A DNA stretch of 64,000 nucleotides, taken from NCBI GenBank assembly GCA_002778195.1, contig PCDI01000002.1:2095661-2159660 (forward strand). The letters run 5' to 3'. Below the pieces are notes generated by a model. It saw only the letters and a list, made by a program, of their open reading frames with translations. It had not been told where the DNA came from and searched no databases. The stretch comes from Raffaelea ambrosiae. Lineage: Eukaryota; Ascomycota; Sordariomycetes; Ophiostomatales; Ophiostomataceae. This document shows, piece after piece, positions 22,322 through 31,440 of the stretch. The position numbers and the translations under genes were made by a program. Position 1 is the stretch's first letter. Each line of letters opens with the position of its first letter.

Positions 22322-22923
22322 ATGGATATGGGAAGCAGTGAAAGCAACGAGTGCCAGATTTCCGTGCGTGTTCTCCTTTGACTCATTGTCGTCCAGATAG
22401 CTAACATGGCAGACAGATGCTCTGGAACTGGACCACGACCGGCGCCTGTTTTCTCTCGTCGTCGTGGTACATTGAGAACAATGGCATGATGGCGGCCACG
22501 TGCATCGGCACCATCCTGCTGGTGGTGCTGGTCGAGTTCACCCGCCGTCTCGGCAAGGAGCTGGACGGCTTCTTGATCCGCCAATTCCATCGGCAGGCCG
22601 CGCGCTTGCCAATGGGCCCAGCCGACGGCACACCGAGGCAGGTCGTCATGCGCGCCACAGTGCTGCAGCAGCTGTTGCGTGCGGTGCTGCACGCCGTCAC
22701 GTTTGGCGGAGCCTACATCATCATGCTGCTGGCCATGTACTTCAACGGCTTCGTCATCATCTGCATCTTCATCGGCGCCGGTCTCGGCAAGTTCTTCTGC
22801 GACTGGCTGGTGGTCCGCATCGACGTAAACGGTCCAGGCTATGATAGTGATATCAGCAATGCCAGCAATGCCGGTGGTGGCAAGGCGTGTGGCATCGAGG
22901 AGACGACGGTGTGCTGTGGATAG
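22322..22923 (+). CDS. Ctr-family copper transporter
   Basis: Trimeric high-affinity Cu(I) importer of the plasma or vacuolar membrane. 182 aa from exons 22322..22363 and 22417..22923 (53-nt intron, GTGCGT donor, CTAAC branch site). The short N-terminus (MDMGSSESNECQIS) leads into MLWNWTTTGACFLSSSW, the conserved pre-TM1 segment of Ctr4/Ctr3-like fungal proteins. TM1 follows, then a charged cytosolic loop, TM2 with the copper-gate MxxxM (MLLAM), and TM3 with the GxxxG packing motif (IGAGLGKFF). The tail ends in Cys-Cys (TVCCG), a plausible copper-delivery site. All family hallmarks are present. Pairing with the divergent reductase makes sense because Ctr accepts only reduced copper. Confidence 0.92.
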
Positions 22924-23125
22924 ACATGGAAGGAGGCGGAAATTGATGACAAGCCGTTCATTTTGACCCAGCAAAAAATACCATCACGTGACGCAAGCGT
23001 AGCTTTAAACACGGCGAATTTCTGGCCAACTTTTCTCGTCACCCCGCGAAACCTTACACGCTTTTTCATTTTTGTCATTTTTGTCATTCAGTCCTTCCTT
23101 CCTTCCCAACCGCACGCACCCGACC

Positions 23126-23497
23126 ATGGCCGCCAACCTGCACCACATTCACTCGCTCGCCGAGCTCAAGTCGCTCTTCGCGTCGACCACGTACGTGGCC
23201 GTGGACTTTTACGCAGACTGGTGCGGCCCCTGCAAGACGATCGCGCCCATGTACGAACAGCTGGCCCAGAAGCACGGACGGCCCGGCCTGCTGGCGTTTG
23301 CCAAGGTCAACGTGGACAACGCGCGCGACGTGGCGTCGGCCTACAACATCTCGGCCATGCCGACGTTCCTCTTCTTCAAGGAAGGCAAACAGGTGGCCGT
23401 GCACGGCCAGTCGGTCATCCGGGGCGCGGACCTGCGCAGCCTGACGGCCGCGGCGGAAAAGCTGGGAGGGCTGGCGGAGAAGCGGGCGGCCGCATGA
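23126..23497 (+). CDS. Thioredoxin
   Basis: Small protein-disulfide reductant recycled by NADPH-thioredoxin reductase. 123 aa with the complete fold: VAVDFYADWCGPCKTIAP contains the WCGPC active site, and the cis-proline loop is SAMPTFLFFKEGKQV. The C-terminal helix is Ala-rich. The ATG at 23126 is in an ideal context (ACCATGG), and 18 open codons upstream look like 5' UTR, so no mitochondrial leader is proposed. There is no intron, although fungal thioredoxin genes often have one. Confidence 0.95.
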   Translation: MAANLHHIHSLAELKSLFASTTYVAVDFYADWCGPCKTIAPMYEQLAQKHGRPGLLAFAKVNVDNARDVASAYNISAMPTFLFFKEGKQVAVHGQSVIRGADLRSLTAAAEKLGGLAEKRAAA

Positions 23498-23764
23498 GGG
23501 CTTGGTGTGTACGACACAAAAGAAAAAGTGGGGGAAAAGAAGGCTGGGGGAAAACAGCTACTGATGATTTGCTCGGCTCTCGTCGGAATGGATTGCCTCA
23601 TCAACGCAGCACAAACATTTCTGAGAGATACACGACAAGAATGGGCCGTGTATTGTTTCTAATTATCTAACGAATTATGTACCACCGGTTGATTTACAGT
23701 CGCTGAACTTCTCGCGACCTGCTTTGTAGACAGCTGTTCAGTTCCGCACCCTCTTGGGCATTTA
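23498..23764. other. Thioredoxin 3' flank
   Basis: Short AT-richer stretch leading into the first island of small cysteine-rich genes. No feature was recognised. Confidence 0.3.
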
Positions 23765-23866
23765 CTAGCGATGCACAATATCAGACGCCTTGCATTTGTA
23801 TTTCTCCCGTTTTGTTTTGCCGTGACCACAGGCAAAGGCTGCCATACCATTTTTGTGCATGCGCAT
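23765..23866 (-). pseudogene. Degenerate CGH mini-protein, copy A
   Basis: Encodes FACGH followed ten residues later by Cys (KYKC), then stops early at TAG. Cysteines matching the family tail (SKCPRGC) continue in another frame further along the minus strand, so a frameshift has probably truncated this copy. A TATA-like GGTATAAACA (24004-24012) lies about 140 bp upstream, as in the other members. Confidence 0.5.
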
Positions 23867-24003
23867 TTCGAAAGGTCTGGTTTCAGTTGCGCATGCATCG
23901 AGACTGTCTCGGAGATGCGTCCAAGAAGTATGTGAAATGCAACCAGAATGTGTATTAGTACAATGGCTATTATTCGTTTCTTGGACTGCGTGCAATCGCT
24001 TGC

Positions 24004-24012
24004 TGTTTATAC
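24004..24012 (-). promoter_or_regulatory. TATA box of copy A
   Basis: Reads GGTATAAACA on the minus strand about 140 bp upstream of copy A. Confidence 0.4.
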
Positions 24013-24285
24013 CTTCTTTTGGGGGACGGTCGACTGACAGAAGTCGTGTAGTTGTGAGGGGACTTTGTCGAGTATCTGGGATTCGAGTCGCTTAGTTACT
24101 CTGGGGGGGGGTGCTGGTATGGGTACAAGTCCTGGTGCATACATGTATGTTATCATGGGCCTGTTAATCTCAATTGTTTGCCATAGTATGGCACATGAAA
24201 TTGGTTAGAATCACTCTCTCGTGCTAATTAGTCTGTGGGCGGTTTATGGCGGCATCAATTTCTCAAGACAGTGGCCAAGGGCTAT

Positions 24286-24459
24286 CTATCTACAATTCAT
24301 ACACTTTCGACTACTTTCACGCTCAACAGTTGTAGTAATCCATTCCTGCTGTGGGCAGTTGTAACCTGTGGAATAGGCCCTCGGGCACATGAGGAGCTCC
24401 GTCTCTTTCTTGAAATGCCCGCAGGCAAATCGTGTGTAGCTCGTTCTGTCGTCACCCAT
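24286..24459 (-). CDS. CGH mini-protein, copy B
   Basis: 57-aa intact frame that simple length cut-offs would miss. It has RFACGH near the N-terminus, then Cys, Cys (GYNC), an EW dipeptide and a terminal CMNC. It lacks the Cys at position 2 found in most members (it starts MGDD). No signal peptide or membrane segment is present. The spaced Cys/His pattern suggests zinc or other metal binding, or disulfides; function unknown. A TATA box (GTATAAAG) lies about 95 bp upstream. Similar small fungal proteins exist in my recollection, but none with a known role. Confidence 0.6.
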   Translation of the reverse strand: MGDDRTSYTRFACGHFKKETELLMCPRAYSTGYNCPQQEWITTTVERESSRKCMNCR

Positions 24460-24550
24460 TTTGCTAGATTCAAGTCTTATTTTCGTTATTCGATAACTCC
24501 AATGTGTTGACGACTATTGTTTGTTCTGGAGGAAGTGGACTTTCTGAGCC

Positions 24551-24558
24551 CTTTATAC
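24551..24558 (-). promoter_or_regulatory. TATA box of copy B
   Basis: GTATAAAG on the minus strand, about 95 bp before the copy B start codon. Confidence 0.5.
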
Positions 24559-24746
24559 TCTGTTTTCCTCTTCAGAGCCAGGTTCACTCACACAAGGTGA
24601 CACCAATACCTGCTGGCATGTCAGTCACCCAGTGAGCAGCCTTGTCATAGACAAGTTTCATAACAAGTTCTTCAAGCAAAACAAAGTAGACGTATAGCTT
24701 ACGGCCACACGCTGCTAAAAATGTAAATAAGAAATCTTCATTCTGT

Positions 24747-24940
24747 CTACATGGCAAGGGTCTCCACCCTGCAAACATCACACTTTCTCGACTACTCATG
24801 AAATAAACGGTTCTTCTGGTCCAGTCCTCGGGTGAGCAGTTGTGGCCCCTGTAGTCAGCTCTCAAACACGTGTAGAGCGATGAAATCATCCTGTAATGCC
24901 CGCAGGTATGGATAGTTACGACTGTCTTCTTGCGACACAT
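24747..24940 (-). pseudogene. CGH mini-protein, copy C, frameshifted
   Basis: Starts MCRKK, then HTCGH, Cys, Cys (GHNC) and EDW, closely parallel to copy B. Near 24785-24790 the DNA reads AGTCGAGAAAGTG where copy B has AGTCGAAAGTG, a 2-nt GA insertion. After it the family tail RKCDVC lies in a shifted frame ending at 24747. Read without correction, the frame runs on to 24584 and gives a 118-aa product lacking the terminal CxxC. Inactivation is likely; a longer divergent product is the alternative. Confidence 0.55.
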
Positions 24941-25207
24941 GTTGAGCTAGTTCTGTATCTTCTTATTGTGGTTATGTTTTTGAGAATTTCACAGCAAGTA
25001 TCGGAATAAGGACAGGCAGAGATATAAAAATAGCTAACTGAAATCCATCTCATCCTAGAGGACAAGTGTTGGCCCGTGATATTTAATTGTTCTTCTCTCT
25101 GGGGTGTAGTTGAATATGTATGTGATACCAGCTGAAAAGCTCTTCACATACTACAGAGTAAACATCTGACTAACGACTAACTATTCTGCATATTGGATTT
25201 ACCGTGA

Positions 25208-25408
25208 CTATTTAGGTTTCATATCATCCCTCAGACACTTGTCTTCATCCCGGCAAGTAGTGCATCGGCCGCTGTCGCCCCCGTCTGGTTGCTGATTTTG
25301 GCTCTGACCCCTATCTTTACAGTCAGGGTCAGAGCACTCGTCCATGACAATTCTGGTCTCGGTGTGCCCACAGGTGTATGTGATTTCAGCAGTTCGCTCT
25401 TAACACAT
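25208..25408 (-). pseudogene. CGH mini-protein, copy D, nonsense codon at position 3
   Basis: Reads ATG TGT TAA and is then open for the full family pattern: ITYTCGH, Cys, Cys (DPDC), CTTC and a late Cys, ending at 25208. The Met-Cys start followed at once by a stop, then an intact body, points to a recent point mutation. The tail is longer and Asp/Gln-rich compared with other copies. A TATA-like sequence (TATAAAAAAA) lies about 220 bp upstream. An 18-bp minisatellite abuts its start codon. Confidence 0.6.
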
Positions 25409-25417
25409 GTTGGGTGA

Positions 25418-25489
25418 GTTTGTTGGTTGTTGATCGTTTGTTGGTTGTTGATCGTTTGTTGGTTGTTGATCGTTGGTTGGTTGTTGATC
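25418..25489 (+). repeat. 18-bp minisatellite, 4 copies
   Basis: Four near-perfect tandem copies of GTTTGTTGGTTGTTGATC, the last with one change. On the minus strand the repeat is open in the same frame as copy D and would encode (NDQQPT)n directly before its Met-Cys start. It could be an expanded 5' UTR. Confidence 0.9.
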
Positions 25490-25661
25490 GTTTGTTGAAT
25501 GGGACACTTTCGAATAGTGCTTGGAAATGCTGTGAATTCTGTGATGAAGATGTTGTGCGTCGTAGGGATTTAGTGATAGGGAAATCAAACCCAAATCTGC
25601 CTACGTGGTGATACAGTGTCTTTTTTTATATGAGGAGGTGAAAAACACCACCAAAGAGCAA

Positions 25662-25709
25662 CTGAACAGCCGAACAACCGAACAGATGAACAGCTGAACA
25701 GCCAAACAC
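25662..25709 (+). repeat. 8-bp tandem repeat, about 6 imperfect copies
   Basis: Consecutive octamers of the form NNGAACAR (CTGAACAG, CCGAACAA, CCGAACAG, ATGAACAG, CTGAACAG, CCAAACAC). It lies in the same low-GC island as the CGH genes. No function is apparent. Confidence 0.8.
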
Positions 25710-26350
25710 GGACGGTGACATACGGAAATCGCCGCAGCATGGAGGTTTGGATGTGACTGTTGAACGACCAGAAGAGATAACTGTCATCGACAATGGAGTC
25801 CAGCTCCTTTGTTCATCAACAAGGAATCCTACATCTTCGCTGGTTCAGTTCCTTGTTGTCTTAACTCAGTCAAAGATTGGTGTGGTATACGAGGTCCAGA
25901 ACTTTTGCCTCGAGAGAGAAGGTGGCTACGACAAAGATGTTGTTCAAGCAAGTTTCATGGTAGCATGTTTGCGGAGAGATTTGGAAGTCCAACACGACAC
26001 CCCATTCGCCACAATCCACCGGACCGGGAACTGGCACAACTACCCGGAGGCTGCCCAATTAAGCATAGTTTCCGTCGTGTGAGCTGCTTCCACAGCACGC
26101 TTCTAGCGTACTCCTGCAAGAACCACGGGATACAACGGCCTAACCGATCAGTTGCCATCGTGCTTTCGGCGCCCTCAAATCACAGCAGAATCTGACGCAC
26201 GTCGCACACATCCCCCCCCCCCCCCCCCAATTTTCAATTGGCCCAACGGCAAAGGAGACCGCAATCTCCAACACGACTGCCGCACGTGTTAACAGACAAA
26301 GGATCACTGTCTTTGTTTCCCATTCTTCTTTCTCCGTTTACCGCGGCGCC
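25710..26350. other. Intergenic region with a C17 tract
   Basis: No ATG-initiated gene is supported. A run of 17 cytosines occupies 26212-26228, upstream of the hydroxyproline dehydratase start. Such a run is prone to length variation. Confidence 0.5.
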
Positions 26351-27544
26351 ATGGATCTGTTCCGATCGCTCAGCGAGGATGGTGCCCTGACGCCGATCCG
26401 GTGCATTGACATGCACACCACGGGCGAAGCTACACGCATTGTCCTCCGTGGGTTCCCGGTCCTCTCGGGAACGCTGTTGGAGCAGCGTGCCCAGTACCGA
26501 GCACAGCACGACAAGTTTCGACGCACGGTCATGCTGGAGCCCCGTGGCCACGACGGCATGTACGGCGCACTGCTCGTCCGCGACACCGAGCTGATCCGGC
26601 GCGGCGAAGCCGACATTGGCGTTCTGTACATGCACAACGAAGGCTACTCGCTCATGTGCGGACACGCAGCCATTGCCCTCGGCCGGTTTCTGGTCGACAC
26701 GCACGACACCACGGTGTTTCCGCTGCGCGAGTCTCTCCAGTTTGATGCTGCCACAGGCAACACGACCGTGCGTCTGCACACGCCGTGCGGCATCAACCTC
26801 CTGAGCGTGCCCACCACACCGGACGGCAAACGCGCCGACGCGTCCAAGCCCGTGTCAATCCTGTCCGTGCCGTCCTTTGCCGGCGCCCTCGACCTCGAGG
26901 TGGCGATCCCGGAAGCGAAGCGGTGGCCTGCGCTGATCCAAAGCGGCCGCACCAGCGTCACCGTCGACTTGTCCTATGGAGGCACCTGGTACTGCATGGT
27001 CGATGCGTCCGAGCTGGGATTTGCAGGAGGACTGAAGAACCCAGTCGACTTTGCGGCGTACAACACCGCCTCCCTGGCCGTCAAGTCGACGATCGTTGAG
27101 ACGCCGACCCTCGTGGCTCAGATTGCAATCCCCCCGGGCATTGAGTGGTACCTCTACGGCGTCATGGTGGTCGACCGTACCAATACGATGGCCGTTGCCA
27201 GCGCGCCCTATTCCGAAACAGGCCTGTGCTTCTTTGCGGGCCAGCAGATCGATCGGTCGCCGACCGGCGGTTGCGTGGCCGCCCGCATGGCGCTGGCGCA
27301 CGCCAAGGGCGTGGCCAAACTTCATGACCGCCGCGCCTTCCACTCGTTCGTGTCCAACACGACTGAAGCGGGTGGCCGTGGTGCATTTATTGGCGAAAAT
27401 GTCGAGGAGCTCGATATCAAAGGCGGCCACGGCATCTCGGCCAAGGGCGTGACTGTTCGCATCGAGGGAGAAGCATTTTACACTGGCACTGCGACGTTTC
27501 TGCACGAGAACGAAGATCCGATTGTGGATGGGTTTACTCTCTAG
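26351..27544 (+). CDS. trans-3-hydroxy-L-proline dehydratase (proline racemase family)
   Basis: Dehydrates trans-3-hydroxy-L-proline to delta-1-pyrroline-2-carboxylate, which is then reduced to proline; cytosolic. 397 aa, single exon, standard family length. The first catalytic site is LMCGHAAIALGR (Cys near residue 103). At the second site the family has DRSPCGTG in racemases and epimerases, but here it is DRSPTGGC with Thr near residue 304. The Cys/Thr pair is the established signature of the dehydratase (L3HYPDH) branch, whose motif is DRSPTGSG. Other conserved parts are IDMHTTGEATRI and EPRGHDGMYGA. This makes epimerase or racemase activity unlikely. It suggests use of collagen- or plant-wall-derived hydroxyproline as a nitrogen source. 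It is convergent with the nucleoside hydrolase gene. Confidence 0.9.
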   Translation: MDLFRSLSEDGALTPIRCIDMHTTGEATRIVLRGFPVLSGTLLEQRAQYRAQHDKFRRTVMLEPRGHDGMYGALLVRDTELIRRGEADIGVLYMHNEGYSLMCGHAAIALGRFLVDTHDTTVFPLRESLQFDAATGNTTVRLHTPCGINLLSVPTTPDGKRADASKPVSILSVPSFAGALDLEVAIPEAKRWPALIQSGRTSVTVDLSYGGTWYCMVDASELGFAGGLKNPVDFAAYNTASLAVKSTIVETPTLVAQIAIPPGIEWYLYGVMVVDRTNTMAVASAPYSETGLCFFAGQQIDRSPTGGCVAARMALAHAKGVAKLHDRRAFHSFVSNTTEAGGRGAFIGENVEELDIKGGHGISAKGVTVRIEGEAFYTGTATFLHENEDPIVDGFTL

Positions 27545-27706
27545 AAAGATGACGCCTCAATACGAAACATGCTGGTCAAGCAATGCGGATTTGTTTATGA
27601 ATTTGATCACCTATCCATGAGAAAAATTGAATGAACGCAATAAGTCATTCCAGTTTCGTCGAAAGCCAAATGACTTTCCCGGCCCCCCACAAATGATACT
27701 GTGAAA

Positions 27707-29155
27707 TCATTCGCCAAACAATTGATTCATGATCGTGTCATGATATGCCTGCGTCCCGGGACTGGACGCCATTTCGTAGATCCTGTTTCCCCTGGCTGCA
27801 CTGAGCCATCCCTCGTCGTCGCCCGGAATTTCCGTCTGCGTTACACCATCTGCTCTTAGCCTACCCCGGTCGTCAACCAGATTCATCCCATAGGTCCATC
27901 TTCCCGAGGTCTCGACGCGGATGTCCTTCGGCTCTTCGCTTTCCAACTTCCATGCCGGGTTATCATCAGTTGTGATGTACCAAGTCGTCACGCCGTCGTG
28001 TATGGTCAACTGGCTGACAGAAGGATCCGAGCCATATGTGCGTGTGACGGTGCCATAGATGCCACTCAGAAATGTATGCACGAGGGTGGCTAGAGGACCC
28101 TTATTTTCTAGCTGTGGCTTCAGAGCTTGTTGGAGACGGGGAAAGTCCACCTTGTGGGACAGGGTGACATCCATGGGGAAAAGTATGATGCGTAGTTGCC
28201 GAGAGAGTTGTGGGGGGTACGGCCCGAGCATGCTCCGATCGTCGGTTTCGGGAGGCATTGTCGACTTTGGATCGGGCGAGGACAGCGCAAACACCCGAGC
28301 GCAAGCAATGGCGTCATTCCAAGTGTTGGCTTCCGCGAACGGGGTGATGTTTCCGGGAACGCGAACAGCACCGCCCATCACGATAAGCTCCTTCATGCGA
28401 AGGAAGGCTTCTGGATCTTCACTGGCAGCTAGGGCCGCGTTGGTCATGGGGCCAACTGTGAAAACGGTGATCGTATCTGCCGGATTCTCCTGCAATACGC
28501 GGATGATCTCTCTGTGTGCTGGCTCCTTGGAAGGAGTAAAATGTTGTGTCCATTTCGAGCCCGCTGTCTTATTTGAAGCGTCTTCTTCAAATAAAGATTT
28601 CCACGACTCGTCAGGCGTGAGTTCGGGGTGCTGCAGAAGATGTCAATTTCTACCACGAAACCAAAAGTCTAGCAATTCTTACCAGCGTGTGGAAATGGTG
28701 TAGTCCATCCGGGCCATCTGTATATCAAGCGTGTTGTAAGCTGCCTGCGCACTCTAGATCGAATAAGCGCAACAAACATACGGAAGCCGTCATCTTTTGG
28801 CACAACGTCTTTGCCAAGTGCATGTCCACAACCGAGTGAAACAATGGGTTTATGGACACGGAGCGACTCGAAGCCAGGGTCTCTACCTTGGCCCTTGCGC
28901 CACTGCATCTCGTGATGAAGCACGTAAAACAAGGCGACAACATTCCGCAGCGCCTTTTCGACATTGACATTGCCCCAGACGGTGGTGATCAAGACGACTT
29001 CCACATCTTCTGGTGCGGCCGCCAGCAGCAAGAGGAGAGCGATTGTGTCATCACCACCTACAGAGGCTCATATTAGCAGGATGATGAGAGTCTCTAGTGG
29101 GCCAATGCTACTTGCCTCCGTCTGTGTCAAAGATGATCTTGTGTTTTGGAGACAT
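27707..29155 (-). CDS. Inosine/uridine-preferring nucleoside hydrolase family protein
   Basis: Hydrolyses the N-glycosidic bond of nucleosides to base plus ribose (family function). 424 aa from exons 29116..29155, 28782..29057, 28683..28717 and 27707..28630. The N-terminal calcium/ribose site IIFDTDGGGDD corresponds to the family DTDPGxDD, with Pro replaced by Gly. Next come LITTVWGNVNVEKALRN, HGPDGLHHFH, TVFTVGPMTNAALAA, MGGAV and AEANTWNDAIACARVF (the late Asp motif). Intron 1 (29058..29115) has a GC donor, GAG|GCAAGT, needed to keep frame; introns 2 and 3 are normal. The product could supply bases to the NCS1 permease or purine catabolic pathway; that link is inferred. Substrate preference is unknown. 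Confidence 0.85.
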
Positions 29156-29480
29156 ATCCACCACAGCCTGCTCAGCTGTTCTACTAGACCTTGTGTCTAA
29201 CAGGCGTCAGTGAGGTCGAAAACGCGCGACAGGAGGGGCAGCTATCCGGACGAGATAAGGGTTCAATCGTAGTGCTGCTACGTCTGACCGGGTCGCTTGC
29301 TGCATTAGCGGTATTTCCAATATGTGTCTACACATTTAGTCACTTCTGAAGAATGCCCATGGAACAGTTTGCATTACACCTCGATGGGAAGCACGTAGTT
29401 TCATTGATTTATGCGATACATGACCCGACGCTGCCCGTCCATATTCATAGCAAAATTCTAGGCACGCACGACAAAGCGGC
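29156..29480. other. Spacer between nucleoside hydrolase and amidohydrolase genes
   Basis: Both flanking genes are on the minus strand, so this holds the nucleoside hydrolase promoter and the amidohydrolase 3' end. No other feature was seen. Confidence 0.3.
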
Positions 29481-30857
29481 TCACAAGGCTGCCATGCTGT
29501 CGAGCAGGCCGCCGCCAAATTCGCCCGTGGAATCGCGAACCAGCCGACCCGACCGAAAGACGTGCGTGACCTCCGTTTCCGGCTTGGCAAGCACGGTGAT
29601 GTCTTCCAGCGGGTTGGACTGGACGATGAGCAGATCAGCCTCGAATCCCTTGGCCACCTGGCCGACAACCTTGTCCAGACCCATCATGCGCGCTGGGTTG
29701 ACGGTGGCACTCTGCAAGATTTCGCTCGCCGGCAGGACCTCGGCGCGGATGGCAAACTCGCGTGCCTGGTACTGGCCCAGCGGGCCCAGCAGGTCCGATC
29801 CGTAGCAGAGGGTGATCCCTTCCTCGCGCGCCAGCTTGAGCGCGTTGATGCCGGCGTCCAGGGCGCGCTGGTTTTTCTCCTTGTTGGCCGGCGGCAAAAA
29901 GTGGAACAAGGACTCGTCGGCCATGGCCCGCAGGGCAATCAGCGTCGGCGTCAGGTAGGCCCCCTTCTCGGCCATGAGCTTCGCCGTGGGCCGGTCGATG
30001 AGGTTGCCGTGCTCGATGCCCCGGACGCCGTTTTCCACGGCGCGTCGGATGGAGGCCGACGTGTAGGCGTGGCACGTCACATACGTCCCCGCGTTTTCGG
30101 CCACGCTGACGTACGCCTGGATCTCGGCGGCGGTGTACTGCTGGTGCTCGATCCGGTCCGTCGGCGAGGCCACGCCGCCGCCGACCATGACCTTGAGGAA
30201 GTCCGAGCCGCAGCGAATCTCGTCGCGGCCCGCGCGCAGACAGGCGGCGACGCCGTCGGCGACCCGGCCCAGGCCGTTGACAAAGTTGCCGGCACAGTTG
30301 ACGTCGCCGTGGTCGTGCGACCCCCGAAAGTCGCCATGGCCACCGGTCTGGCTGAGTGCGTGGCCCGCAATCTGCAGGCGTGGTCCGGGGATCAGCCACT
30401 CGTCGCAGGCTTCGCGCAGGGCGGACGGGGCGCCGCCGCAGTCGCGGACGGTCGTGAAGCCACGGTACAGCATGTCGCGGCAGACGTAGGCCATGCGGAA
30501 CCGGACCTGGTCCTCTGGCGTGGCCATGGTCTGCCGCAGGTCCAGGTCGCCAGGCACGGCATTGATGTGCACATGGGCGTCGATCAGGCCGGGGCAGAGG
30601 TACCGGCCGTCGAGATCGAATCGTGTGGCGTCGGGCGGTGCGGCTAGTTGGGCCGCGGCATCGACGCCAACGGCAATGTCGGCTATGAGGCCGCCGGACA
30701 GGTACACGGCCGCGGGTTCGAGGATTGTGCCGCCCACGACGTCGACAATTTTGGCATTGGCTAGTACCCACGATGGCGGTGGATTCTTCGGCAGCCACGG
30801 TTTGGTGAACCGCAGCAAGTCTTCGGGTGTCATCTCATTTCGAGGTTGTGTACGCAT
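29481..30857 (-). CDS. Metal-dependent amidohydrolase (imidazolonepropionase/prolidase-like)
   Basis: Zinc-type TIM-barrel amidohydrolase of 458 aa in one exon. The HxH metal motif is GLIDAHVHI (about residues 94-98). Next come GFTTVRDCGG, FLKVMVGGG (position of the bridging Lys), CHAYT and GIEHGNLID (metal His), and LCYGSDLLG (catalytic Asp). It closes with the usual NPARMMGL and GFEADLLIVQSNPLED beta-sandwich return. All metal ligands appear intact. The subfamily includes Xaa-Pro/aryl-dipeptidases and fungal enzymes that cleave amide bonds of aryl-amino-acid conjugates, so an amide or dipeptide substrate is likely. It lacks a signal peptide; cytosolic. Position beside the hydroxyproline dehydratase and nucleoside hydrolase hints at a nitrogen-scavenging role, unproven. 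Confidence 0.9.
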   Translation of the reverse strand: MRTQPRNEMTPEDLLRFTKPWLPKNPPPSWVLANAKIVDVVGGTILEPAAVYLSGGLIADIAVGVDAAAQLAAPPDATRFDLDGRYLCPGLIDAHVHINAVPGDLDLRQTMATPEDQVRFRMAYVCRDMLYRGFTTVRDCGGAPSALREACDEWLIPGPRLQIAGHALSQTGGHGDFRGSHDHGDVNCAGNFVNGLGRVADGVAACLRAGRDEIRCGSDFLKVMVGGGVASPTDRIEHQQYTAAEIQAYVSVAENAGTYVTCHAYTSASIRRAVENGVRGIEHGNLIDRPTAKLMAEKGAYLTPTLIALRAMADESLFHFLPPANKEKNQRALDAGINALKLAREEGITLCYGSDLLGPLGQYQAREFAIRAEVLPASEILQSATVNPARMMGLDKVVGQVAKGFEADLLIVQSNPLEDITVLAKPETEVTHVFRSGRLVRDSTGEFGGGLLDSMAAL

Positions 30858-31440
30858 AGTGCCTACTAAATAGTTGTTTCAAGAAGCGGGTGGACACTTG
30901 GACGATTTGGCTCTGGGGGGGGGATGTCTCAACGATCAAATTGCCGAGCTCAAGATGAATGTCGAAAATTGAGAAGGTGTGAACTGAAAAGCTGATCCGG
31001 AGCTCCCTCGTCAGTTGCCTTGCAGATAAGCATTCTCGATAAAGCTACCCGGTGTTGCAACACAGCCGGCCAAGTTGTGGGTAGCCCCAACAATTAGGAA
31101 CGCTACGTGTGGGTGATTGCCCGTCGCTGTTCCCGGACCGGAACTTCTAGCCTGACTTTGGCTCAGGTGATGTCAGCCTTGCAGCGAAGTACCGGGTTCC
31201 GGGTGCATGCACCCGGTGACGCTAACCGGGACAACATGGCTAGCTTACACATTGTTTCTCTTCATCCTTTCACTCGGGGTCCATTCTCGACATGAACATC
31301 ACGTTGGTACACAGCAACGTCTCATAGGCTTCTGGGGTCTTTCTATTGTGCCATCGGACTACGCGATGTTCCCTACTGCCACTGTCTCGCTATGTCGGCG
31401 ACGCACTTGGGCAAGAAGTGACATCTGCTTCCCTTTCGTC
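30858..31440. other. Intergenic region
   Basis: Promoter region of the amidohydrolase and 3' flank of the giant gene. No coding or repeat feature was supported. Confidence 0.3.

Noticed and set aside
25747..26082. 111-codon plus-strand frame
   Set aside because: Starts at TTG rather than ATG and has no recognisable motif.
29562..30647. 361-codon plus-strand frame
   Set aside because: Antisense of the amidohydrolase.
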